The translations under genes were made by a program, and so were the position numbers. Below, piece after piece: positions 54,363 through 64,000 of a stretch of 64,000 nt of DNA. Under the pieces are notes generated by a model, which was not told where the DNA came from, did not search any database, and saw only the letters and a program-made list of their open reading frames with translations. Source of the DNA: Castor canadensis (Eukaryota; Chordata; Mammalia; Rodentia; Castoridae); contig NC_133402.1 in the NCBI RefSeq assembly GCF_047511655.1, forward strand, positions 61,880,951 through 61,944,950, in the 5' to 3' direction. The first letter of the stretch is position 1. Each line of letters opens with the position of its first letter.

Positions 54363-54577
54363 TTTATTTTTTGTGGGACTGGAGTTTGAACTCAGGGCTT
54401 TGAACTTGCAAAGCAGGCATTCTAACATTTCAGCCATGCCGCTAGTCCATTTTGCTCTGGTTATTTTGGAGATAGGGGTCTCGTGAACTATTTGCCCAGG
54501 TTGGCTCAAACCTCAATCCTCCTGCTCTCTGCCTCTCGAGAAGCTGGGATTACAGGTGTGAGTCACTGCTCCTGACA
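54363..54577 (-). mobile_element. B1-ID dimer, long type
   Basis: CCATTTTGCTCTGGTTATTT is the reversed linker. Confidence 0.9.
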
Positions 54578-55221
54578 TAATATTGAAGCATTGAATTATA
54601 AATTCCCGTGAGGTCTAAGAATTAAAGTAGTCTGTAAATGAAGTTGCATCTCATAAGGAATAGGCTATAAATTATTTATACGTGCAATTGCATCTGCCAT
54701 TGATTTCCAAGCTTGGCTGAAATCTGAACTCACCATATGGTGACAGCATTAACTATGTGTGGACCAAGTAAGGAGCAAGCCCTGGGGTGGCGTCCTGGCT
54801 CAAGGCACACGTCACCCGCTCTCACACACTTCTCCATCCTCACCTGGTCCCTGTGCTCCAAAAGCCTTACCTGAGTCACCGAGGCATGGCTCGGGTGTGA
54901 CCAGCAGATTCTTCATCCTAAAGCAAGAACGTAGATTAAAATTTAGTAAATTTTCTAGCAATCTATGGAACAACAACAAAAAAATGGATTAACAGTTACA
55001 GAAATGCCAGTATGTACAGCAGTCCCTCGGTGGTGATCTCAGGCTTTACAAACAGTGCACGTTTACAGACACTGTCTTGTCTGTCCATCGTGTCTTCAGA
55101 AAGCTGGATGCTTGGAGGTAAGTAACACAAACAGTAATTAAGACAAAGAGCCCAGCATTGAACGATACGATGGAACCCTGTGCACAATATACACTAATTA
55201 AAAAGTAACCCGATTTAAAAA

Positions 55222-55632
55222 TGGACAGGACTGGAGTGGGGCTTAAGTGGCCTTGAGTTCCATCCCCAGTGCCACAAAATTAATTAATTGATTAGTTAAA
55301 ATTAAAAATAATAAAATTGCAGCCGGGCACTGGTGGCTCATGCCTGTAATCCCAGCTAGTCAGGAAGCAGCGATCAGGAGGATCATGGTTTGAAACCAGC
55401 CCAGGCAAATAGTTCATGAGACCCTATCTCAAAAAAAAAACCTTCACACAAAAGGGCTGGTGGAGTGGCTCAAGTGCAAGACCCTGAATTCAAACCCAGT
55501 ACCAATAAATTAAAAATGGACAAAGTGGCTAAGAGTTTAGCTCAGTGGTAGGGCACTTGCCTAACATTTGAGGTCATAGGTTCAACCCCCGATGCCACAC
55601 ACAGACACACACACACTCACACACACACACAA
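55222..55632 (+). mobile_element. ID fragment, short-ID dimer, ID SINE and (CA)n
   Basis: ID fragment 55222-55280, dimer 55321-55516 (GGCTCAAGTGCAAGACCCTG junction), ID 55527-55605, (CA)n to 55632. Confidence 0.85.
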
Positions 55633-55689
55633 AGGATAAACAAATGAGTGAGACATAAGACAATATAAAAAGATTGGCTTTTTTGTGAG

Positions 55690-55782
55690 GGGTGTTTTTT
55701 TTACAGTTGGTGGGAATGGGACCCAGGGCCTTCCACGTGCTAGGAAAGCCCCCGCCACTGAGTCCCCACCCTGTCCCTTACA
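55690..55782 (-). mobile_element. Diverged ID-like SINE
   Basis: GGGAATGGGACCCAGGGCC and GCCACTGAGTCCCCACCC. Confidence 0.75.
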
Positions 55783-55894
55783 CAAGAGAATAATAAAATA
55801 AATAAAACAGCACCTGTCACACTGGTTCCTTAACAGGAATGTTTACTGCCACAGAGAAATGAGACACCCATCTAGGGAGGGTGTAGATCCTGGC

Positions 55895-55995
55895 TGGCAT
55901 CATTGTTTACATTTTAAATGAGAAACTGAGGCTCAGGGAAGCAGGTGACTTGTCCAAGTCACACAGCCTTTCAGAATTGCAAAGACTGGAATGAT
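55895..55995 (-). mobile_element. MIR SINE fragment
   Basis: AACTGAGGCTCAGGGAAGC and CTTGTCCAAGTCACACAGC are MIR core in reverse. Confidence 0.8.
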
Positions 55996-56544
55996 GTATG
56001 AGAAGCCATAGTGCCCGGCTCATCTATGGGAAGGCCATCATCAATTCAGATGTGGTCACTAAGTCACATTGGTGTCAGAGGACACAAGAAAGGACGGAAA
56101 CAGGCACTTTCATGAAAAGCTCCAGAGAAAGGAAGAAAAGGGAGACTGTGTGTCCCTGGGAGTGGGCTGCAAGAAGTTTCATACACAAGGAATGACCAAC
56201 CTAATTAGAATAAGAGGGAGCCTGGACGCCATGGTCACATGCCAGGTGGGACCCACATAGGCCGCAGAGTGCAGGAAGCCACCAGGCACAGGGAGGGACA
56301 GGCTGGAAGAGAGAACAAATGCAGAGGAAGGTGAGGCTGGGGCCGGGAGTCAGTGGGACTTGAAAAACGGACACTTGCTTGTTTTTCCCAAGTGAAAAGG
56401 ACCTTCTGTTTGTCTGGATCCGTTCAGTGAGCCCCAGACTTGGACAAAGAAACCCGGGAGGAGTCATTTTTGTCCTTCCAGTTTGGGGGATTGTCTCGAA
56501 TGTTTGTTTCTTAAAGGAGAAGGCGGGTTTGGTTGCTTAGTTTC

Positions 56545-57160
56545 GCCAGTGTCGCTGGGGTGAAACCCGGGACCTCAGTCACTTAGCCACATCCCCGTCC
56601 TTGAGACCAGAGGGTTGATGACAACTTGAAGGGACCCAGGATGGTCCTGGGGAGCAGGAGACATGGGCGATGTTTGCATGGGAAACACCTAACCCACAAA
56701 GGTCATGTAATTATTTTCCAGTTTTTATGTTTTTTTCTCCATGTGAACCCAGAGCCTCAGCTTGCTAGGTACTCTAGCACTTGAGCCTCGCTTCCAGTCC
56801 CTTTGTGCTTTGGTTATTTTTCACATAGGGTCTTGCACTTGTGCCTAGAGCCAATCTAAGACCTGGATCCTCCTACCTATGCCTCCTGTGTACCTGGGAT
56901 TACAGGGGTCAGCCACCGTGCCTGGCCTTTCAATCTTTTTTAACAATACTGGAGTTTGAACTCAGGGCTTTGCACTTGCAAGGCAGGTGCTCTACCCCTT
57001 GAGCCACACCTTCAGTCCTCAATTTTTAATTGTATATGTAATTTTTTTGTTTTGTTTTTGTTATTTTGCTTTTTGAGACAGGGTCTCACTATGTAGCCCA
57101 CAATGGCCTCGAACTCCTGGTCTTCCTGCTTCAGCCTCTAAGAGCTGAGGTTACACTCAT
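56545..57160 (-). mobile_element. Cluster of reversed ID and B1 SINE units
   Basis: Diverged ID 56545-56605, B1'-ID dimer 56735-56928, ID 56940-57020, B1 57058-57160. Confidence 0.8.
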
Positions 57161-57238
57161 GCACACAATATATGTGTGTAAATTTTAAGGCATTTCTCAT
57201 TTAGGGGACCAAGCATAAAGGTGAAATATTCAATAATT

Positions 57239-57300
57239 TAAACCTTGCTTCTAAAAAAATAAATAAATAAATAAATAAATAAAATAAACCTTGCTTCTAA
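57239..57300. repeat. 16-bp direct repeat flanking a (TAAA)n tract without SINE body
   Basis: TAAACCTTGCTTCTAA occurs at 57239-57254 and 57285-57300. Between them is only a 30-bp AAAT/TAAA tract, like a poly-A tail with a target-site duplication and nothing else. Confidence 0.9.
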
Positions 57301-57344
57301 GGAATTGCTAGAGGCCTAAAATCACGAGTCTAACAGATGAACTT

Positions 57345-57425
57345 TTCTTTGTGCAGTGGTGAGGACCAAATCCATGGCCTTATGCATGCTAGAAAAGTGT
57401 TCTACCACTGAGCTACGCCCCAGCC
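57345..57425 (-). mobile_element. ID-like SINE
   Basis: GGACCAAATCCATGGCC and CCACTGAGCTACGCCCC. Confidence 0.8.
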
Positions 57426-57842
57426 AACTTTGAAAGATCATTGAACTTGAATAATAAGACTCAACTCGTATAAATTTTTGGACAGCAAAATGTGATGAAA
57501 ACTAATTAGGGAAAACAAATAACCCTTGCTTCTTAAATGGTTGTTTTTGGCAGTTGTGAACCTTAAGTGGGAGGAGGGGGAATGACACAAGGAAAATAGA
57601 CAAGCACAAGAAATATTTTTTGCCCGGAAGACTTTCTATATTAGCCATTTTGATTATCAGAAAATGAAAAGTTGCTGGATTTCCTTGGCTCATCTAGGGG
57701 AAAAAACATTGCTGTTTTTTAGACTTAGAGATTCTTTCAATAAATATTGGTGCCAGTTATCTCTCAGGCTCCATTTTGGGTTGAGAAGATAGCCTGGGTT
57801 TTGTCTCTTGGGAATTATTAGATGAGAAAACTTTTTTGTGTG

Positions 57843-58135
57843 TGTGTGAAAGTGGGATTTGAACTCAGGGCTTCACACTTGCAAAGTAGCTGCTCTACCC
57901 CTTGAGCTAAACCTCTAGTCTGTTTTGTGAAAAGCAGCTTCTTTTCTTTTTTTTGTGGTACTGGTTTGAACTCAGCGCCTACACCTCGAGCCTCTCCACC
58001 AGCCCTTTTTCGTGATCTGTTTTTTTTGAGCTAAATCTCATGAACTATTTGCCTGGGGCTGGCTTCAAACTGCGATCCTCCTGATCTCTGCCTCCTGAGT
58101 AGCCAGGATTACAGGCGTGAGCCACTGCCTCCTGG
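57843..58135 (-). mobile_element. ID-like SINE and short-ID dimer
   Basis: ID 57843-57925, then dimer 57950-58135 with junction GCGCCTACACCTCGAGCC. Confidence 0.9.
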
Positions 58136-58969
58136 TGTGAGAAACAATTTCATTCCTCTGTGTGTCAGGAAATCTTTCTCTTTCTCTCTCTGGATGGATG
58201 TGGATTTTTTTTTTTTTTACTTTCCTCTTTTCGATCAAATTTCTACATGGAGTGTGTCTTTTTAAATCAGGGAAAATATGTATCATTAAAGCCTGCTAAG
58301 ACCCATGGTGAGTGGTCGGCAGGTGACTCTGGCCACAACCAGCCCTCACCCCCGGTCTCCCTTTCCCCCAGAGGGCAGCAGCCTGGGTCCTGGGATAAGG
58401 CCAAGACTCGGGGTTCAAGCCAGCGTCTCCAGGGACAGAGCCAGCAGTGGGTGATGAAGCCTGGGCCACATCAGTCACCGCTCACTCCAGACCATGAACT
58501 GTGTGGTCAGGGTTGAAGGGTTTTTTTCACCACAACTCAGAGAAGTAACAGAAGACAGTGCAGCTAGCTTTTCACCGTTGAAAATGTCTTCTCGTGTAAA
58601 TAGTTAAAATGCAGTGGCTGGTGTTTGACAGGAGCAGACACTGGAGACTCTTATGGCTAGCCTCATTTTTATGTGTGTGACACTTTCCCGACTCATGAAA
58701 TCTCAAAATCTGGGACTTCTTAGCCTGGACGCTCCTTGAACAACTGTAGGAAACATTTGTACTTCAATAGACTTTTTCTATAAAAAATCAGACAGTAACC
58801 GTGTTAGATCTTACTGGTAGCAATCACCTACCTCTGCCTTTGTAGTGTGAGATCCACCGTTGAGAATGCGTGTGTGGTTATGTTCCAGTAAAACTTTATT
58901 TACAAAAACAGGTGGTACATCTGGATTTGTTCCATAAGCAGTAATTTACTCATCCCAGTCATAAAGTAA

Positions 58970-59205
58970 CCCTTTATTTTTATTTTCATTTTTGGGTGGA
59001 ACTGGGATTTGAACTCAGGGTCCCACACTTGCAAAGCACCCACTCTACCCCTTGAGCCGCAGCTCCAGTCCATTTTGCTCAGGTTATTTTGGAGATGGGG
59101 GTCTTGTGAACTATTTGCCTGGGCTGGCCTCAAACTAAGATCCTTCCACTCTCAACCTCCCAAGTAGCTGGGATTGCAGGTGTGAGCCACTGCACCTTGC
59201 ACACA
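58970..59205 (-). mobile_element. B1-ID dimer, long type
   Basis: CCATTTTGCTCAGGTTATTT linker. Confidence 0.9.
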
Positions 59206-59319
59206 GTAACTCTTATTACACTGACGGGGTTGCTTGATTCTTTGGGAGATATTCTGCAAGTCTATAGATTTTGGATATCTAATGGAAACTCAAAATTATT
59301 CTCATCACAAACGTGCAAA

Positions 59320-59765
59320 CGGCCCCTTGCCTCTGTCAGTCTGCTTGGAATGCCATAATGAAATGCCACAGCCTGGGAGGACCTTCGGGGGCTCGGGGGT
59401 GTACCTCACAGTGGAGCACTCGTCTAACATATGCAAGGCCCTGGGTTTGATCACCAGCCACAAAAACAAAAAAATAAAGAACAAAATCCAGAAGATAATT
59501 TCCTTGATGGCTGCGGTGCAGGGCTAGTTTCTTGTGAGGCCCGGCTCCTCGGCTGTAGCTGGCTGTCCTCGCTCCATCATCTCTGGGTCCTCCTGCCAGG
59601 TGTGGCCCAGTCACCTCTCTGGATAGGAAAGCAGCCATAGTGGATCGAGGCCCACCATTCTGACCTCACTGTAACTTAGTCACCTCTTCAAAGATCCTCA
59701 CAGTCATGCTCTCAAGTACGGTGGGGCGGGAGTAGAACTTCAACCTATGAAGTTCTCACACCTGC
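59320..59765. mobile_element. LTR-like old repeat interrupted by an ID SINE
   Basis: GCATGCC-like start (GGAATGCCATAATGAAATG), then after the SINE GGGCTAGTTTCTTGTGAGGC, TCGAGGCCCACCATTC and AACTTCAACCTATGAAG follow the order of a widespread mammalian LTR-type repeat. Family assignment from memory is uncertain. Confidence 0.4.
59393..59478 (+). mobile_element. ID-like SINE nested in the LTR-like repeat
   Basis: GCTCGGGGGTGTACCTCAC to GGGTTTGATCACCAGCC, then an A-rich tail. Confidence 0.8.
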
Positions 59766-60059
59766 CTTGTATCCATTTGTCTGTCCATCCTAACACCGCC
59801 CCACTCTACGTAAACTTGAGACTTTTTTTGCCTCTTAAGCTTAAGCTGACACCTTAGCAGTGTCTTCACTATTGAATGCACTTCTCCTTTTTCCTGTGTC
59901 ATCCCCCTCTCCCCCAGCCACATTTTTACCTTTATTGCAGAATATCCATGAACACAACCCAGAATAACACCAAGGAACCAGAGGTGTATTTTTAAAATTC
60001 CGGCTCCATAAGCAAAAGCTCTTAGCATAAGGCTTCTCTCCTTTTGCTTTCTCTTTTTC

Positions 60060-60250
60060 TCTCAGTGGGACTGGGATTTGAACTCAGGACTTCAGGCTTG
60101 CAAAGCAGGCACTCTGCTGCTTGAGCCACTCCTCCAGTCCACTTTGCTCTGGTCATTTTGGAGATGAGATCTTGCAAACTATTTGCCCGGGCTTGTCTCA
60201 AACTTCGAAATGCCCAAGTAGCTGGGATTATAGGCATGAGCCACTGGTGC
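60060..60250 (-). mobile_element. B1-ID dimer, long type
   Basis: CACTTTGCTCTGGTCATTT linker; the B1 half has an internal deletion. Confidence 0.85.
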
Positions 60251-60909
60251 CAGTTCCTTTAGCTCTCCTGTGAAACACACAGCACGGAGCAGAGCCTCTA
60301 AAGAGAGAGCTGGCAGTGATGGGGGTGGGGGCCGGTGACCCCAGGAGGGAGCTAGCCTGTCAGGGGGTTGGTTGAGGTCCATGGGACCAGCTGACTATTG
60401 CATATCTTTAATCCTCAGTGCCCAGCCCTTCCTCTCCCAGCTGCATTGCCAGCTTTCTTGTCATTCCAGCCATCAGTCCCCTCATGCACCAGGAAAAGCT
60501 GGCAGGGAAGAGAGAAGCAGGGAGGAGAAAGCCAGGAGCCAAAAGAACCAGGGGAAATGTCACAGTTCATCTGTTAGGGTGCTGAGCCCAGGGGCCACCC
60601 GTGCTAGCGTGCATTCCTGGTCCCCCTCTCAGGGTTGCCAGATATAGTGCAGGATGGTCAGTTAAGTCTGAATTGCAGAAAAACAAGGAATGATTTTTTT
60701 TTCTGGTCTAAGTCCCAAATGTTGTAGGGGAGTACTTACAGTAAAATATTGTCTGTAGTCCCTGAGTACAGGCGACTGAGTAAGCAGTCTTTGGCCAGGA
60801 TTAATAAAATGCAGGGAAACCCCTCACTCACACAGTGCTGACTCTGCCATCAGTGTGTCACATCTGTCCTCGGGTGCAGCTTCTGGGTGTTTTTGCAGCA
60901 AGTCCACAA

Positions 60910-61232
60910 ACAGGGACAGTGGCTCATGTCTATAATCCCAGCTACTCAGGAGGCTAAAATCAGGAGGCTACAGTTCGAGGCCAGCCCAGGCAAAAAAACT
61001 AACGAGACCTCATCTTCACCAATACTCTGGGCATGGTGGTATGTGCCTGTAATCCCAGGTACATAGAGGCAGAGGTAGAAGGATCTGAGACCAGGTTAGC
61101 TCAGATAAAAACCACAAGATCCTATCCAACAAAATAACTAAAACCACACCCTGTACTGAGGGTGTGGCTCAAGAGGGAGAGCACCTGCCTAACAAGCGCA
61201 AGGCCCTGAGTTCAAACCCCGGTGCCACCAAA
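60910..61232 (+). mobile_element. B1-B1'-ID SINE trimer
   Basis: Second head CTGGGCATGGTGGTATGTGC at about 61027; ID from about 61154. Confidence 0.9.
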
Positions 61233-61394
61233 AATAAGATGGTTGCTGACTTAGCCAGCGGCATCCCCACCTCCGCTAGTCACAGTTACGCGATAAAAGC
61301 GAGTCCTGAAGGCGCACGTGCTGTGTGCTTGGCACCGTCACTGGTGCTCTTTGGTGCCCTACTTCCAAGACTCAGCTTCCGAGACTTAGGGGTT

Positions 61395-61465
61395 TCCTGC
61401 ATTTTATAGGTCAGAGTTAACGACCTGCCCAAGGTCACGGAAAGAACTGAGATAGCCAGGTCAAC
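61395..61465 (-). mobile_element. MIR SINE fragment
   Basis: Short match around ATTTTATAGGTCAGAG and CTGCCCAAGGTCACGG. Confidence 0.55.
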
Positions 61466-62011
61466 TGGGCCTAGTGGAAGGGCAGAGCAGTCATCTGGGG
61501 AACAATGTTTAAGGTGGCAGTCACCCTCGGGCCCCGGTAAGAGCTTGCACAAACCTGACAGTGAGGCCTCCTTAAACTTCCCGCCATGCCTGCCTCACTC
61601 CACTCACCTAGCTCTGGTCCTGTGGACAAGACAATCCGGGTGTAGACAGAAAAGTCCTGCCACCCTCAGAAACAGCCTTCGTGTGTTGAATATCCAATCA
61701 ACAAACTTTAACTCAGGGCTTCCCCGAATGACGTCCTTGTTGCAGGGAATGGGTCCCAGCCTAGGACAAGCCAGGGCCATCTGAACAGTTCCCCACCTCG
61801 ATCCACATCCTCGTTTTACATTTCAGCCCTTGGTGGATATCTCGCTTAGCCAGTATGGATCTAGAATGTTCCTGCGTCTCGGTGTCAAAGGGAAGCATGG
61901 CCACAGTTTAGTTTTACAAGTCCAGTTGACTTTGTCATTCTAGAATCAGAAGCACGCCATTCTATGAAGAATAGTAAGCATCCCGGAGGGTCCAGCAGGA
62001 GATGAGGGTTT

Positions 62012-62227
62012 TTTTATTTATTTGGTGGGACTGGGGTTTTGAACTCAGGGCTTCATGCTTACAAAGCAGGTGCTTTACCGCTTGAGACACCTCCAGTCCA
62101 TTTTGCTCGGGTTATTTTGGAAATGGGGTCTCGAGAAGTATTTCCCAGGGCTGGCTTCAAACCTCGATCCTCCAGTTCTCAGCCTCCCAAGTAGTTGGGA
62201 TTACAGGCGTGAACCACCAGAGCAGGG
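62012..62227 (-). mobile_element. B1-ID dimer, long type
   Basis: CATTTTGCTCGGGTTATTT linker; ends GGCGTGAACCACC. Confidence 0.9.
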
Positions 62228-62309
62228 TAAGATCAGAAAAGGGCTGAAGAAAATAGAGACACAGGGACAAAAGGTAGACTGGTCCTGTCAAAGTTACCTT
62301 TTTAGACGG

Positions 62310-62757
62310 GATGGAGCTCAGCAGTGCAGCCCCTTGCCTGGCCTGGGTTCCACCCCCAGCAGGAGTTGGGGGCAGTTTTCTTTCTTCTAAGGCAGGCCCG
62401 GGAGACAGGACAACGGCAAGGCCTGATGGGTAAACCTCCTCCCACTTGCGGTCACCTGTCTGTGCGAGGATGGGGCAGAGAGAACTTCATCTTCTTGCCA
62501 ACTGAAACTGGTCTGCTGGGCGATGTGGCCGGGACCTCTCTCAGGAGGTCACATGAGCAGCTTAGTTTCAGCTCGGTGAGGTGGAACTTTAGCAGGAGTG
62601 ACTCCATCTTGATTTTTACCCTGGTCCGTTGACGCTTGTGCACAGCTTAGTCCAAACCAGTGGCCTCCGGGCTGGGAGGAAGCTCAGTGGTACAGTGCTT
62701 GCCTAGCATGCACAGGCCCTGGGTTTGATCTCAGCACCGAAAAAGAAAAGAAAACAG
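62310..62757 (+). mobile_element. ID fragment and ID-like SINE
   Basis: 5' fragment at 62310-62360. A fuller copy with GCTTGCCTAGCATGCAC lies at 62672-62757. Confidence 0.75.
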
Positions 62758-62864
62758 AAAACAATGGCCTCCTATGATTTTTATTGGTTGTTACCTTTTC
62801 TCCCAGGCTTAGGCTTTAGAATCCTCGTGTTTTTGTTCTGTCTTTAACCTTCGTACTGTTATGA

Positions 62865-63150
62865 TCGCTGTACAGGGGGTCTCACTGTGACATGTCCGCC
62901 TATGGCATGTGATGAACCCCCACTAAGTCCACCCCCTCCCTTATTCTCCCTCATCCTCCTCCCCCGAATCTGGGGATTTTTTTTTTTTTGTTCTTTTAAT
63001 GAATAGCTCTATCAACTTTATTTATTTATTTTATAATGTTTTAATGAGGATATATTCATTATGGGGGGGGATTCATAGTGACAATTCCTTTAGACTTAGT
63101 GTACACTGGTCCGATCGCCCCATTGCCTCCCCCTCACCAGAATCCTGGCT
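62865..63150 (-). mobile_element. L1 3'-end fragments, possibly two in tandem
   Basis: GGTCTCACTGTGACATG followed by a C-rich stretch, and then TTCATAGTGACAATTCC followed by CCCCATTGCCTCCCCC, look like two reversed L1 3' ends abutting at about 62985. Confidence 0.4.
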
Positions 63151-63751
63151 TGTCAAGGGCGTGGGCTCAGGACCCGTAAACTACTTTCCCCTGGCAGTGG
63201 AAAGTTACAGCAGGCGAGAAGCCACGCGGGCTGATCTGGTGAGTGCTCATCTCAGGAATGCGGGGGGCTGCGGGGCGAGGGCCCGGCCAGCGCATGTCAG
63301 GACGGGTAACCGAGACAGTGGGGAAAGAGCCGTCCAGCTGCACACGGTTCCCAGGCCCTGGCTGCACCTTGCTTCTGGGGGGCGGCGTGCCCTCCAGGCC
63401 TGGCCTCTGCTTGCTCACGTCCCAGGCCCGGCCCATAAAACAGCAGGGCGGACACGACGGTGCACGGCGCTGTCCAGGCATGTGCGGGTCCCACCCGTGT
63501 TATGCTACTGAATGTCTGTGAGCAGCGTTTGTCGTCCTACCCATCTCCCTGTCTAACAAATGCTCAGTCACTTAGGCCTGCCATCCAGTCTGTGCACTGT
63601 CTGGTCACCTTGGCTCTCACCCTGCACAGGCCAGTCTTGGTCATTTTGTCATTCACTGTGCCCACCCGTTATGTATAGGGATGAAAACAGGCCAGAGAAA
63701 TTCATGTATTTCATTTGGGAATTTAAGAAGGTGAAAGACATTAACTGAAGA

Positions 63752-64000
63752 GCCAGGCACCGTGGCTCACACTTGCAATCCCAGCTACTCTGGAGACTGG
63801 GATGATTGTGGTTCTAGGCCAGTCCAGGGGAAAAGCTGGTGAGACCCCATCTCAACAAACATGCCAGACATGGTGGTATGTGCCTGTCATCCCAGCTATG
63901 CGGGAGGTGTAGGTAGTTGAAGAGGAGGTTGGCCCTGGGCAAAAAGAAGAGACCATATCTGAAAAATAACAAAGCAGAAAACAGGCCAGAGCATGGCTAA
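63752..64000 (+). mobile_element. B1-B1'-ID SINE trimer, cut by window end
   Basis: First head GCCAGGCACCGTGGCTCAC, second unit with ATGGTGGTATGTGCCTGTC near 63870, and the beginning of the ID half at about 63985. Confidence 0.9.

Larger units (their letters stand above)
53444..64000. other. Region downstream of GRK7
   Basis: GRK7 3' UTR sequence must begin here, but no AATAAA at a usual distance could be assigned with confidence. The rest is SINE-rich with LTR-like and L1 relics. Unique stretches (53980-54360, 54580-55220, 55995-56540, 57430-57840, 58140-58965, 60260-60905, 61460-62010, 63150-63750) show no gene I recognise. The GC-rich block at 63240-63450 has open frames but no recognisable product. 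Confidence 0.7.

Noticed and set aside
53444-64000. 5' end of ATP1B3, the expected downstream neighbour
   Set aside because: No CpG-island first exon or recognisable coding sequence appears. In human the gap after GRK7 is larger than the space left here.

Overview
This is a stretch of mammalian nuclear DNA. It has split genes with GT-AG introns, one CpG-island promoter and dense SINEs. Two plus-strand genes can be read. RNF7 (RBX2/SAG/ROC2, the RING subunit of cullin-5 ubiquitin ligases) has three coding exons between 9712 and 15094. GRK7 (the cone opsin kinase) has four coding exons between 32968 and 53443. RNF7 followed by GRK7 on the same strand matches the human 3q23 order as I remember it. 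The neighbouring genes RASA2 and ATP1B3 were not found in the window.

The organism looks like a non-muroid rodent. The repeats are 7SL-derived B1 units, tRNA-derived ID-like units and chains of the two (B1-ID dimers and B1-B1'-ID trimers). These resemble SINEs of castorimorph rodents (beaver, kangaroo rats), but I could not check this against a repeat library. A readable GRK7 also argues against mouse and rat, which lack the gene.

Layout: 1-9400 is intergenic with scattered SINEs. 9400-10300 is the RNF7 CpG-island promoter and exon 1. 10300-15860 holds RNF7 introns 1 and 2, exons 2 and 3 and a 3' UTR with three AATAAA signals. 15860-32800 is intergenic, with a long old L2 LINE remnant (about 25.1-26.8 kb), a purine tract (31.0 kb) and a 26-bp minisatellite (32.1-32.4 kb). 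32968-53443 is GRK7, whose second intron is about 15.4 kb and full of SINEs. 53.4-64 kb is again repeat-rich intergenic DNA ending in L1 3'-end fragments and a SINE trimer cut by the window edge.

The most notable biology is in GRK7. All splice sites are intact and most of the protein is recognisable. However, a run of six C in exon 4 shifts the frame at about residue 460 and removes the last 79 codons, including the C-terminal CLLL prenylation signal. The catalytic loop reads RDLKPKD where active kinases have RDLKPEN. Either this lineage is losing its cone opsin kinase, or the C-run is a sequence error and the gene still works with an unusual catalytic loop. RNF7, by contrast, looks fully functional. 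I found no new multi-gene system. The repeat architecture (trimeric SINEs and a dimer subfamily with a shared deletion) is the other observation worth following.
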